From the NCBI GenBank assembly GCA_051010195.1, contig JBPCVV010000039.1:1-5275 (forward strand): a stretch of DNA of 5,275 nt, written 5' to 3'. The position numbers and the translations under genes were made by a program. Positions 1 to 5,275 of the stretch are shown here, in pieces (the first letter of the stretch is position 1; every line of letters begins with the position of its first letter). Below the pieces are notes generated by a model, which saw nothing but the letters and a program-made list of their open reading frames with translations, was not told where the DNA came from and searched no databases. This DNA comes from Anderseniella sp051010195. Lineage in GTDB: Bacteria; Pseudomonadota; Alphaproteobacteria; Rhizobiales; Aestuariivirgaceae.

Positions 1-136
1 CTCCGGGTTTTAACGAAAGCACCCGCCTGAAGGCGAAAAATGCTCGTCAAGGCAGAAAGCCTTGCCTTGCGCTGTTTCACCATCATTCGAATGCTTTCGT
101 TCAAACAGAATTGCCTAAGATTAATGAGTCCGGACC
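1..136. other. Left-edge intergenic region rich in inverted repeats
   Basis: No convincing gene lies in this stretch; the short plus-strand frame starting at 40 runs into the opposing Rid gene and looks like no known protein. It holds a perfect 10-base inverted repeat, AACGAAAGCA at 12-21 against TGCTTTCGTT at 92-101. Between the arms are a small CGCC/GGCG hairpin (24-35) and a perfect 6-bp hairpin CAAGGC/GCCTTG (48-64). A 10-base palindrome CATTCGAATG sits at 84-93. The region lies downstream of the minus-strand LysR/Rid pair, so it may hold their 3' end. A repeat relic or small structured RNA is also possible. Confidence 0.4.
36..64 (-). terminator. Possible weak terminator after the Rid gene
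   Basis: Read on the minus strand, a perfect 6-bp stem CAAGGC/GCCTTG with a 5-base loop (64 down to 48) is followed, after seven bases, by a run of five T (40-36). The T run is short and not adjacent to the stem, so this is a poor intrinsic terminator. It lies about 70 bases beyond the Rid stop codon, a sensible place for one. The call rests on position and symmetry only. Confidence 0.25.
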
Positions 137-553
137 CTAAGGCGCCACGAACCGGTTGTCCGGCACTACAGCTATCGGTGCAAGTTCCACCAGGAAGTCC
201 TCATGCCCAAGCCCTGCAACCATGACGGATGTGCTGGTGGACGCATTCTTTGCACCGAGAAATTCAGCCCGCACCTGCTGGATCAGCGGCAATTGCGACC
301 TGTCGGTGTAATATGTTGTCACCGCCACAAGGTCATCCAGCCTGCCCCCGACCGTGGCCAGCACCCGTTCGATGTTGCGGAAACACTGGCGCGTTTGTTC
401 GGCTACATCGCCCTTGCCGACAATCTGCTCGTCCTCATCCCACGCCACTTGGCCGGTGAAGTGGATAACCCTGCCTTCCGGCTGCACAACGCCCATGGAG
501 AAGCCGCGTCCGCGCGGCGACCAGACCCCGTCTGCGTCAATGGTGGTTTTCAT
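137..553 (-). CDS. Rid/YjgF/YER057c/UK114 family protein lacking the catalytic arginine
   Basis: This 138-residue protein is close to the family's usual 125-135 residues. The fold is recognisable from RVIHFTGQVAWD (28-39), the helix AEQTRQCFRNIERVLATVGG (51-70), VAVTTYYTD (77-84 region) and the C-terminal strand VELAPIAV (122-129). Archetypal RidA hydrolyses reactive enamine/imine intermediates in the cytosol, using Arg105 and Glu120 (E. coli numbering). Aligning by eye, Glu123 matches Glu120, but the arginine position (PARSCVEV in E. coli) reads STSTSVMV here, with Ser107 in its place. That puts it with Rid subfamilies of unproven activity, so I give no ridA symbol. The ATG at 553 overlaps the LysR stop as ATGA, with a weak GGA/AGG Shine-Dalgarno inside the LysR end, implying translational coupling. 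It may act on an amine- or imine-derived metabolite or as a ligand-binding accessory; family certain, function not. Confidence 0.9.
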   Translation of the reverse strand: MKTTIDADGVWSPRGRGFSMGVVQPEGRVIHFTGQVAWDEDEQIVGKGDVAEQTRQCFRNIERVLATVGGRLDDLVAVTTYYTDRSQLPLIQQVRAEFLGAKNASTSTSVMVAGLGHEDFLVELAPIAVVPDNRFVAP

Positions 554-1446
554 TGCCTGTGTCCATCATCAAGTTGCGTATTGATCCAGGTGGCAAAAGC
601 CTGTGCTGCCTCGCCCGCGGGGCCGGTCTCGTTCACCCGCATGTAATAGCTCCAGCGGCTGGGTATCGACAAGGCGAATGGCCTGACCAACTGGCCGCTT
701 TCGAGTGCTGAGCGCGCCGTCAGCGCGTCGCCCAGGGCAACACCGTGACCGGACGATGCCGCCATCTGCACCATGGGCATGTCTGAAAACACCAGGCCGC
801 CGCGCGGATCAACCTGTGTCACACCGGCTGCCTCGAGCCAGCGCTGCCAGTCCACATGGGTGACAAGGTGCAAGAGCGGCATGCGTTGCAGGTCTGATGC
901 CTTGCGCAAACCCGGCTCCGCGCTCATGGCAGACGGCGCACATACGGGAAACAGCGAAGTTTGCGCCAAAAGGTCGGCCTGATCGCGCAATTGTGCCGCC
1001 TCGCCGAACGCAATCTGCACATCTGCTGTTTCGTCGCCAATATCACCCAGGGCACGCGCAGCCGCCACATGAATGTTGATATCCGGAAACTGTCCGGTGA
1101 ACGATCCGATGCGATCTGCCAGCCAGAACGCGGCAAGACCGGGCGGGGCCACCACCTTCAGTTCTCCGGACAGAACCGGTTCATCGGCCGCCGCCCGCGT
1201 CATGATTTCAAGCGCGCGCCGGGCCTCCCGGGCGTAGCGTTTGCCGCGAACCGTCAACCGGATGCCGCGGCCATCGGGTTCAGAGATGGCAAAACCCAGG
1301 TCGTCCTCCAGCCGACGCAGCATGTGGCTCACCGCCGAGCGTGTCAGCGACATTTCTTCCGCCACCGCACCGGCCGACCGCAACCTGTCCAGGGCTTCGA
1401 GCGCCCGCATCGCTTTTACCGGTGGCAACCGGTTGAATTTGCTCAT
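550..1446 (-). CDS. LysR family transcriptional regulator, GcvA-like
   Basis: From ATG 1446 the product is 298 residues, standard for LysR regulators. The opening MSKFNRLPPVKAMRALEAL matches the RLPPL.AL.AFEA start typical of GcvA-type members, so I prefer this ATG over the in-frame TTG at 1458, which adds four residues; neither has a strong ribosome site. The winged helix-turn-helix spans about residues 18-65, with recognition helix SLTRSAVSHMLRRLEDDLG (33-51). A linker helix follows to about 88, then the periplasmic-binding-protein-like effector domain begins at SGELKVVAPP (93-102) and ends near residue 290. The late segment SSGHGVALGDALTA is the usual effector-domain GxG(I/V)AL motif. It is a cytoplasmic DNA-binding protein, divergent from the desaturase operon, and on the usual LysR pattern probably controls that operon and itself. 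The effector cannot be predicted. It is co-transcribed with the overlapping Rid gene. Confidence 0.93.
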   Translation of the reverse strand: MSKFNRLPPVKAMRALEALDRLRSAGAVAEEMSLTRSAVSHMLRRLEDDLGFAISEPDGRGIRLTVRGKRYAREARRALEIMTRAAADEPVLSGELKVVAPPGLAAFWLADRIGSFTGQFPDINIHVAAARALGDIGDETADVQIAFGEAAQLRDQADLLAQTSLFPVCAPSAMSAEPGLRKASDLQRMPLLHLVTHVDWQRWLEAAGVTQVDPRGGLVFSDMPMVQMAASSGHGVALGDALTARSALESGQLVRPFALSIPSRWSYYMRVNETGPAGEAAQAFATWINTQLDDGHRQ

Positions 1447-1464
1447 GGGGAGGGCCAATCTATC

Positions 1465-1522
1465 GACAAATATGTGTCAACAATAACGAGAAAAATTTCA
1501 CTTGTATGCCAAATTTTGTCAC
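1465..1522. promoter_or_regulatory. Candidate operator pair in the divergent intergenic region
   Basis: Two related elements lie between the regulator and the desaturase gene. The first, GACAAATATGTGTC (1465-1478), is a 14-base palindrome with one mismatched pair. The second, GCCAAATTTTGTCAC (1508-1522), repeats the CAAAT...TGTCA pattern with one base less in the centre. Their centres are about 42 bases apart, close to four helical turns, so proteins bound at both would face the same side. That spacing and the divergent setting suit a tetrameric LysR regulator, which commonly binds a recognition and an activation site. Assignment to this LysR protein is inference. Confidence 0.45.
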
Positions 1523-1530
1523 CTCATCAT
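1502..1530 (+). promoter_or_regulatory. Possible sigma70-like promoter for the desaturase operon
   Basis: TTGTAT (1502-1507) and CATCAT (1525-1530) are separated by 17 bases and could be the -35 and -10 boxes. An alternative -35, TTGTCA (1516-1521), matches TTGACA at five of six positions but has only the weak CTTAAG (1541-1546) as a -10, with a 19-base spacer. Either -35 lies within or beside the second candidate operator, as expected for a regulator-activated promoter. The boxes are degenerate, so the exact start is uncertain. Confidence 0.3.
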
Positions 1531-1566
1531 GCCTGGCAGGCTTAAGTCAGGTGAGACTCGAGAAAC

Positions 1567-2553
1567 ATGGACGCTGAATTTTCCCGCCGCAAACTGCTGG
1601 AACGTGACCATCTTCGCGCGCTGTATGAGCGCTCGGACACCCGTGGACTGGTGCAGGCCGGTTCGCATCTGGGCGCAATTGCCATCACCGGCTACCTGCT
1701 GTGGCAGACCTGGGGCACCTGGATCGCCGTGCCGGTGTTCATGATCCACGGCATCTTGATCAATTTTCTCTATGCCGGACAGCATGAACTGAGCCACGGC
1801 ACCGTGTTCAAGACCAAATGGCTGAACGAGTGGCTTGGTCGCGTGATCGGCTTCGTGATGATCTATCCGCGTGACTTCGACAAGATCCAGCACTTCGCCC
1901 ATCACCAGTACACCCAGAACTGGGACAAGGACGGCGAACTGGTGCGCGAGCCCTATACGCTGACGTCGTATCTGTTGTGGTTCTTCGGCCCGGCCTACTG
2001 GTATTCGCGCATCCGCCGGATTTTCCGGTTTGCCTTTGGCATCATCACCGAACCGTATGTCTTCAAGACCCAGCATGATCTGGTAATCAAGGAGGCCCGC
2101 ATGTCGCTGGCAGCTTACGTGCTGGTTGCCGCCGTGTCGGTCTACTTTAAGTCCTGGGCAGCTGTAATATTGTGGCTGGCGCCGATGATGACCATGAAAT
2201 TCGTGCACCAGTTGCAGAACACTATTGAGCATATGGGCCTGAGCCATGAAGACAATACATTGATCAACACAAGGTCCACCGACACCAATCCGCTGATGAA
2301 GTGGATGTGCTGGCAGATGCAGTATCACACTGCCCACCACACGTTTCCGTCGGTGCCGTTCTGGAAGCTCAAGGAACTGAACGACGAGATCGAGACCAAA
2401 CTTGGCCACGAAGTCCACCGCATGGGCTACATCGAGTTCCAGCTCGAAGTCATCCGTAAACTGTCCGGCGGCAGGTCGGAAGCCGATTACCCCATGAACG
2501 AGGTCTGGATAACCCGGCGCAACGGCACTCTCGACCGGGTTGCCTATGACTGA
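1567..2553 (+). CDS. Fatty acid desaturase superfamily membrane di-iron oxygenase
   Basis: This 328-residue integral membrane protein carries the full histidine set of the fatty acid desaturase/hydroxylase superfamily: HELSH (73-77), HFAHH (109-113), NTIEH (218-222) and HTAHH (254-258). These bind the two irons that activate O2 for desaturation or hydroxylation. Hydrophobic stretches lie at about 34-70, 91-100, 132-145 and 180-210, giving the usual picture of a hairpin-forming membrane enzyme with cytosolic His boxes. There is no fused cytochrome b5 or ferredoxin domain, so electrons must come from a separate partner, and none is encoded here. A lipid desaturase is possible, but the superfamily also includes small-molecule oxygenases such as rhizopine MocD, alkane hydroxylases and carotenoid hydroxylases. 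The metabolic neighbours make a small-molecule role attractive, though this is inference. Start ATG 1567 has AGGTGAG at 1549-1555, a rather long 11 bases upstream. It is the first gene of the plus-strand operon. Confidence 0.9.
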   Translation: MDAEFSRRKLLERDHLRALYERSDTRGLVQAGSHLGAIAITGYLLWQTWGTWIAVPVFMIHGILINFLYAGQHELSHGTVFKTKWLNEWLGRVIGFVMIYPRDFDKIQHFAHHQYTQNWDKDGELVREPYTLTSYLLWFFGPAYWYSRIRRIFRFAFGIITEPYVFKTQHDLVIKEARMSLAAYVLVAAVSVYFKSWAAVILWLAPMMTMKFVHQLQNTIEHMGLSHEDNTLINTRSTDTNPLMKWMCWQMQYHTAHHTFPSVPFWKLKELNDEIETKLGHEVHRMGYIEFQLEVIRKLSGGRSEADYPMNEVWITRRNGTLDRVAYD

Positions 2554-3409
2554 GTTGAAACGGCCAGACCTGCAGGTCTATCAATCCCTGTGGGCCATGC
2601 AGCCGCACGCACCTGACGGTGTCAAACTGCCGCTGGAAGAGGTCTGCGACATGGTTGCGGCGGAAGGATTTTCCGGCATGGCAATCGATCTCGGAGCAGC
2701 AGATGTTCAAACCGCTCACCAGGTACGCCCGCATCTTGAACGTAACAATCTGACGCCGCTGATCGTCGCGTTTCCCAAAACGGTCGAGTCTCTGCGCGAC
2801 ACGCTGAAAATGTCGAAGGATTTCGGCTCGCCATTTGTCGACATTATCGGCCAGGTGTTTCCGCTGTCGGTCGAAGGCGGCATTCCGGTCATCCGCAAGT
2901 GGCTCGAGATGGCCGACGAGGTCGGCATTCCCGTCCAGTTCGAAACCCATCGCAACTGCATCACCAATGACCTGTTCTATACACTGCAGCTGCTCGATGC
3001 CGTGCCGGAGATGCGGTTGTGCTGCGACCTGTCCCACTACATTGTCGATCGCGAGTTCTGGTATCCGATTTCTGACGACAACCAGGCCCTGATCCAACGC
3101 TGCATCGAGCGCTCCGACAGTTTCCAGGGCCGTGTGGCCTCGCGCCAGCAGATCCAGCTGCAGATCAATTTCCCCCAGCACCGCAAATGGGTCGCGGTGT
3201 TTGAAGACTTCTGGCGGCGCGGCTTTGACTCGTGGATCAAGCGCAATCCGACAGGCTCGCCGGTGTTTCTGTGTGAATTGGGCCCGCCCGAGTACGCGAT
3301 GACCGGATCCGACGGCAAAGAGCTGTCCAATCGCTGGGACGAAGCCCGGCAGATGCGCGATACGGCAAACCGCATCTGGGCGGAATCCTGTCAGGCGGAA
3401 ACAGGCTGA
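2546..3409 (+). CDS. Sugar phosphate isomerase/epimerase-like TIM-barrel protein (AP endonuclease 2 / xylose isomerase-like fold)
   Basis: The product is 287 residues, typical for COG1082-type isomerase/epimerase proteins. Support comes from alternating strands and helices, for example the strand GMAIDLGA, FVDIIGQVFPLS with the helix after it, and the metal-site segments FETHRN (Glu133), CDLSHY (Asp161, His164) and CELGPPEYA (Glu244). The last resembles the EFGPPPY signature of one branch of this family. Enzymes of the fold isomerise, epimerise or dehydrate sugar- or inositol-like compounds with a divalent metal; the substrate here is unknown. The segment FQGRVASRQQ (193-202) has Gln194 where relatives, as I recall them, have a metal-binding His (HxRV). 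I chose ATG 2546 over the in-frame TTG 2540: it overlaps the desaturase end as ATGACTGA (8 bases), which suggests translational coupling. It is cytoplasmic, with no signal peptide. Fold and family are fairly secure, reaction is not. Confidence 0.85.
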   Translation: MTELKRPDLQVYQSLWAMQPHAPDGVKLPLEEVCDMVAAEGFSGMAIDLGAADVQTAHQVRPHLERNNLTPLIVAFPKTVESLRDTLKMSKDFGSPFVDIIGQVFPLSVEGGIPVIRKWLEMADEVGIPVQFETHRNCITNDLFYTLQLLDAVPEMRLCCDLSHYIVDREFWYPISDDNQALIQRCIERSDSFQGRVASRQQIQLQINFPQHRKWVAVFEDFWRRGFDSWIKRNPTGSPVFLCELGPPEYAMTGSDGKELSNRWDEARQMRDTANRIWAESCQAETG

Positions 3410-3502
3410 ATTCCAGACGTTCACCAATTGCTGTTTCGGCGTGCACGATGCTAGCCTCACGCATGGGTTGTGCTGGGGAGCAAGAACCGGAAGGAAACAT
3501 GC
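3410..3502 (+). promoter_or_regulatory. Leader of the monooxygenase gene with possible weak promoter
   Basis: The 93-base gap breaks the tight packing of the two preceding genes and has no clear terminator, so the monooxygenase may be read from upstream, from its own promoter, or both. A weak candidate is TTGCTG (3428-3433), 17 bases from CTAGCC (3451-3456); the -10 match is poor. A hairpin and the ribosome site at the 3' end of the gap are listed separately. Confidence 0.25.
3466..3488 (+). promoter_or_regulatory. Hairpin abutting the ribosome binding site
   Basis: GGTT (3466-3469) pairs with AACC (3485-3488) and TGCT (3471-3474) with AGCA (3479-3482). This leaves a GGGG loop and a 1x2 internal loop. 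The stem ends one base before the Shine-Dalgarno sequence GGAAGG (3489-3494). There is no T run, so it is not an intrinsic terminator. It could influence ribosome access or protect an mRNA end; eight pairs could also arise by chance. Confidence 0.35.
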
Positions 3503-3510
3503 ATGCCTGA
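3489..3510 (+). promoter_or_regulatory. Ribosome site and start choice for the monooxygenase, with an out-of-frame ATG
   Basis: GGAAGGA (3489-3495) is a good Shine-Dalgarno sequence. Two ATGs follow within the palindrome CATGCATG (3498-3505). The first, at 3499, is only 3 bases away and opens a three-codon frame that stops at TGA 3508-3510. The second, at 3503, has a 7-base spacing and opens the long frame, so it is the real start. Confidence 0.6.
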
Positions 3511-5275
3511 ATCTCAGCAGACAAAGGCCGTCAAGGCCTGGCTTGAGCAACTTGAAACCGCCCTGAAAGCACAAGATACCGACGCCGCAACCGCGCTGTT
3601 TGGCGACGACAGTTACTGGCGCGACCTGGTCTCCCTGACATGGAACATCAAGACCGCCGAGGGCCGTGACGACATCGCGGCAATGCTGAAAGCAACGCTC
3701 GGGCCCGCAAAACCGGAAAACTTCCAGATTGAAGGCGAGGCCAACGAGGCCGACGGCGTCATCGATGCCTGGTTTACGTTTGAGACCGCGACCGGGCGCG
3801 GCAAGGGACTGGTGCGACTGATCGACGGCAAGGCGTGGACCATGCTGACGTCACTGCAGGAATTGAAAGGCTTTGAGGAACCCAAAGGCGCCAATCGGCC
3901 TAAAGGTGTGCAACATGGATCCGCCAAGGGCCGCCTCACCTATGCCGAAGAACGCGAAAAGGAAGCTGCCGAGCTTGGCTACAAGACACAGCCTTATTGC
4001 CTGATCATTGGCGGCGGACAGGGCGGCATCGCGCTTGGCGCAAGATTGCGGCGGCTTGGTGTGCCCACCATCATCATCGAGAAGAACGAACGTGCCGGCG
4101 ACAGCTGGCGCAAGCGCTACAAGTCTTTGTGCCTGCATGATCCGGTCTGGTACGACCACCTGCCCTACCTGCCGTTTCCAGATCACTGGCCGGTTTTTTC
4201 GCCGAAGGACAAGATCGGCGACTGGTTGGAAAGCTATACCAAGCTGATGGAGCTGAATTACTGGTCAAGCACGACGGCCAAGTCGGCATCCTACGACGAA
4301 GCCGCAGGGGAATGGACTGTCATTGTCGACCGCGACGGCAGCGAGGTCACGCTGAAGCCGAAACAGCTCATCCTGGCCACCGGCATGTCGGCGGTGCCGA
4401 ATGTGCCGAAGCTGCCCGGACAGGATGTCTTCAAGGGCGAACAGCAGCACTCCAGCCAGCATCCCGGCCCTGATGCCTACAAGGACAAGAAAGTGGTGGT
4501 TGTCGGCTCCAACAATTCGGCACACGACATTTGCGCCGCGCTGTGGGAGGCCGGCTCCGATGTCACCATGGTGCAGCGCTCATCCACGCACATCATCAAG
4601 TCCGAAACTCTGATGGACGTGGCCCTGGGTGCACTCTATTCGGAAGAAGCAGTCAAGAACGGCATCACCCACGATGTCGCGGACCTGATCTTCGCATCGC
4701 TGCCCTACAAGGTCCTGCCGGCTGTCATGCAGCCGCAAGTGGACGAGACCAAGAAACGCGACAAGGCGTTCTATGACCGGCTGGAAAAGGCCGGATTCGA
4801 CCTGGACTTCGGCGCCGACGACACGGGCCTGTTCATGAAGTACCTGCGCCGCGGCTCCGGCTACTACATCGATGTAGGCGCTTCGGAGCTTGTTGCCGAC
4901 GGCAAGATTAAGCTCGCCAAGGGCCAGGCCGACCATCTCACCGAAACCTCGGTGGTGCTGGACAGCGGCCAGGAGCTGCCCGCCGACCTCGTGGTCTATG
5001 CCACCGGCTATGGTTCCATGAACGGCTGGGCAGAAAGGCTGATCTCCAAGCAGGTAGCCGACAAGGTCGGCAAGTGCTGGGGCCTCGGCTCGGACACGCC
5101 CAAAGACCCGGGCCCATGGGAAGGCGAATTGCGCAATATGTGGAAACCGACGCAGCAGGAGGCCCTGTGGTTTCACGGCGGCAACCTGCACCAGTCACGC
5201 CACTATTCGCAATTCCTGTCATTGCAGCTGAAAGCCCGCCATGAAGGGCTCGACACCCCGGTGTACGGCATGCAG
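3503..5275 (+). CDS. NAD(P)/FAD-dependent monooxygenase-like protein with N-terminal NTF2-like domain (3' end cut by window)
   Basis: The frame is open for 591 codons to the window edge with no stop. Residues 1 to about 130 look like an NTF2/SnoaL-type domain (SYWRDLVSLTW from 37, GRGKGLVRLIDGKAW near 95-110). The flavin part then shows the FAD Rossmann motif GGGQGG (170-175) with Glu193 ending the second strand, GDSWRKRY (199-206), LATG (291-294), the FMO/BVMO-like FKGEQQHSSQH (310-320), a second nucleotide-binding motif GSNNSAHD (335-342) and YATGY (499-503). This order is that of flavin-containing monooxygenases and YUCCA-like enzymes, which use NADPH and O2 to oxygenate a nucleophilic or carbonyl substrate. 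Near the end, FHGGNLHQSRHYS (557-569) is a strongly patterned segment that I recall as typical of this roughly 600-residue family, so only a few codons are probably missing. Soluble and cytoplasmic; substrate unknown. It lies in the same direction 93 bases after the TIM-barrel gene and is plausibly part of the same pathway. Confidence 0.9.
   Translation, partial: MPESQQTKAVKAWLEQLETALKAQDTDAATALFGDDSYWRDLVSLTWNIKTAEGRDDIAAMLKATLGPAKPENFQIEGEANEADGVIDAWFTFETATGRGKGLVRLIDGKAWTMLTSLQELKGFEEPKGANRPKGVQHGSAKGRLTYAEEREKEAAELGYKTQPYCLIIGGGQGGIALGARLRRLGVPTIIIEKNERAGDSWRKRYKSLCLHDPVWYDHLPYLPFPDHWPVFSPKDKIGDWLESYTKLMELNYWSSTTAKSASYDEAAGEWTVIVDRDGSEVTLKPKQLILATGMSAVPNVPKLPGQDVFKGEQQHSSQHPGPDAYKDKKVVVVGSNNSAHDICAALWEAGSDVTMVQRSSTHIIKSETLMDVALGALYSEEAVKNGITHDVADLIFASLPYKVLPAVMQPQVDETKKRDKAFYDRLEKAGFDLDFGADDTGLFMKYLRRGSGYYIDVGASELVADGKIKLAKGQADHLTETSVVLDSGQELPADLVVYATGYGSMNGWAERLISKQVADKVGKCWGLGSDTPKDPGPWEGELRNMWKPTQQEALWFHGGNLHQSRHYSQFLSLQLKARHEGLDTPVYGMQ

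Noticed and set aside
1475..1480. TTGACA on the minus strand as the -35 box for the LysR gene
   Set aside because: It is a perfect -35 hexamer, but a 16-18 base spacer would put the -10 over the start codon with no TATAAT-like sequence; it is better explained as part of the palindromic operator candidate.
961..1545. A 194-residue plus-strand open frame across the LysR gene and divergent promoter
   Set aside because: It is antisense to a clear LysR protein and reads through the likely operator region; no motif supports it.
1519..2418. A 299-residue minus-strand open frame across the desaturase gene
   Set aside because: It lies antisense to a gene with complete family motifs, has no recognisable domain, and such shadow frames are expected in high-G+C DNA.
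3387..3405. CCTGT/ACAGG stem at the end of the TIM-barrel gene as a terminator
   Set aside because: The stem is only 5 pairs with a 9-base loop, lies inside the coding region and has no T run after it.
1567..3409. Assigning the desaturase and TIM-barrel genes as mocD and mocC of rhizopine catabolism
   Set aside because: The resemblance is only at superfamily level, no ferredoxin, reductase or inositol dehydrogenase is present, and the flavin monooxygenase is not part of the described moc pathway.
2450..3574. A 374-residue minus-strand open frame across the TIM-barrel gene
   Set aside because: It is antisense to a well-supported gene, its composition is rich in His, Arg and Leu without domain pattern, and it crosses the neighbouring gene boundaries.
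4580..5191. A 203-residue minus-strand open frame within the monooxygenase
   Set aside because: It is antisense to conserved flavoprotein motifs, including the YATGY segment, and has no recognisable domain.

Overview
The window looks like accessory chromosomal DNA from an alphaproteobacterium, probably Hyphomicrobiales/Rhizobiales or a relative. This is inferred from the fairly high G+C, the codon choice and the protein family types; no rRNA or marker gene confirms it. It holds five protein genes in two divergent groups and no RNA gene, insertion sequence or CRISPR array that I can see.

Left half, minus strand: a GcvA-type LysR regulator (ATG at 1446, or TTG at 1458) overlaps by 4 bases (ATGA) a small Rid/YjgF-family gene, which ends at 137. 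The Rid protein lacks the arginine that archetypal RidA uses in imine hydrolysis. The 136 bases beyond it hold no convincing gene but contain nested inverted repeats.

Centre: a roughly 110-base divergent intergenic region separates the regulator from the plus-strand genes. It carries two similar, imperfectly palindromic elements about 42 bases (about four helical turns) apart, a likely operator pair for the LysR protein.

Right half, plus strand: a membrane di-iron fatty-acid-desaturase-superfamily protein (all His boxes intact), then an overlapping (8 bases) sugar phosphate isomerase/epimerase-like TIM barrel. After a 93-base gap with an RBS-proximal hairpin comes a large FAD/NAD(P)-dependent monooxygenase-like protein with an N-terminal NTF2-like domain. 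The window stops in that gene, probably a few codons before its end.

My reading is a small oxidative metabolic module. A membrane hydroxylase/desaturase and a soluble flavin monooxygenase would oxidise an unidentified small molecule, the TIM-barrel protein would isomerise or cleave a product, and the LysR protein (with its coupled Rid partner) would control the set. The substrate cannot be read from the sequence. The desaturase-like plus isomerase-like pairing recalls rhizopine (moc) catabolism only loosely, and no ferredoxin or reductase partner is present here.
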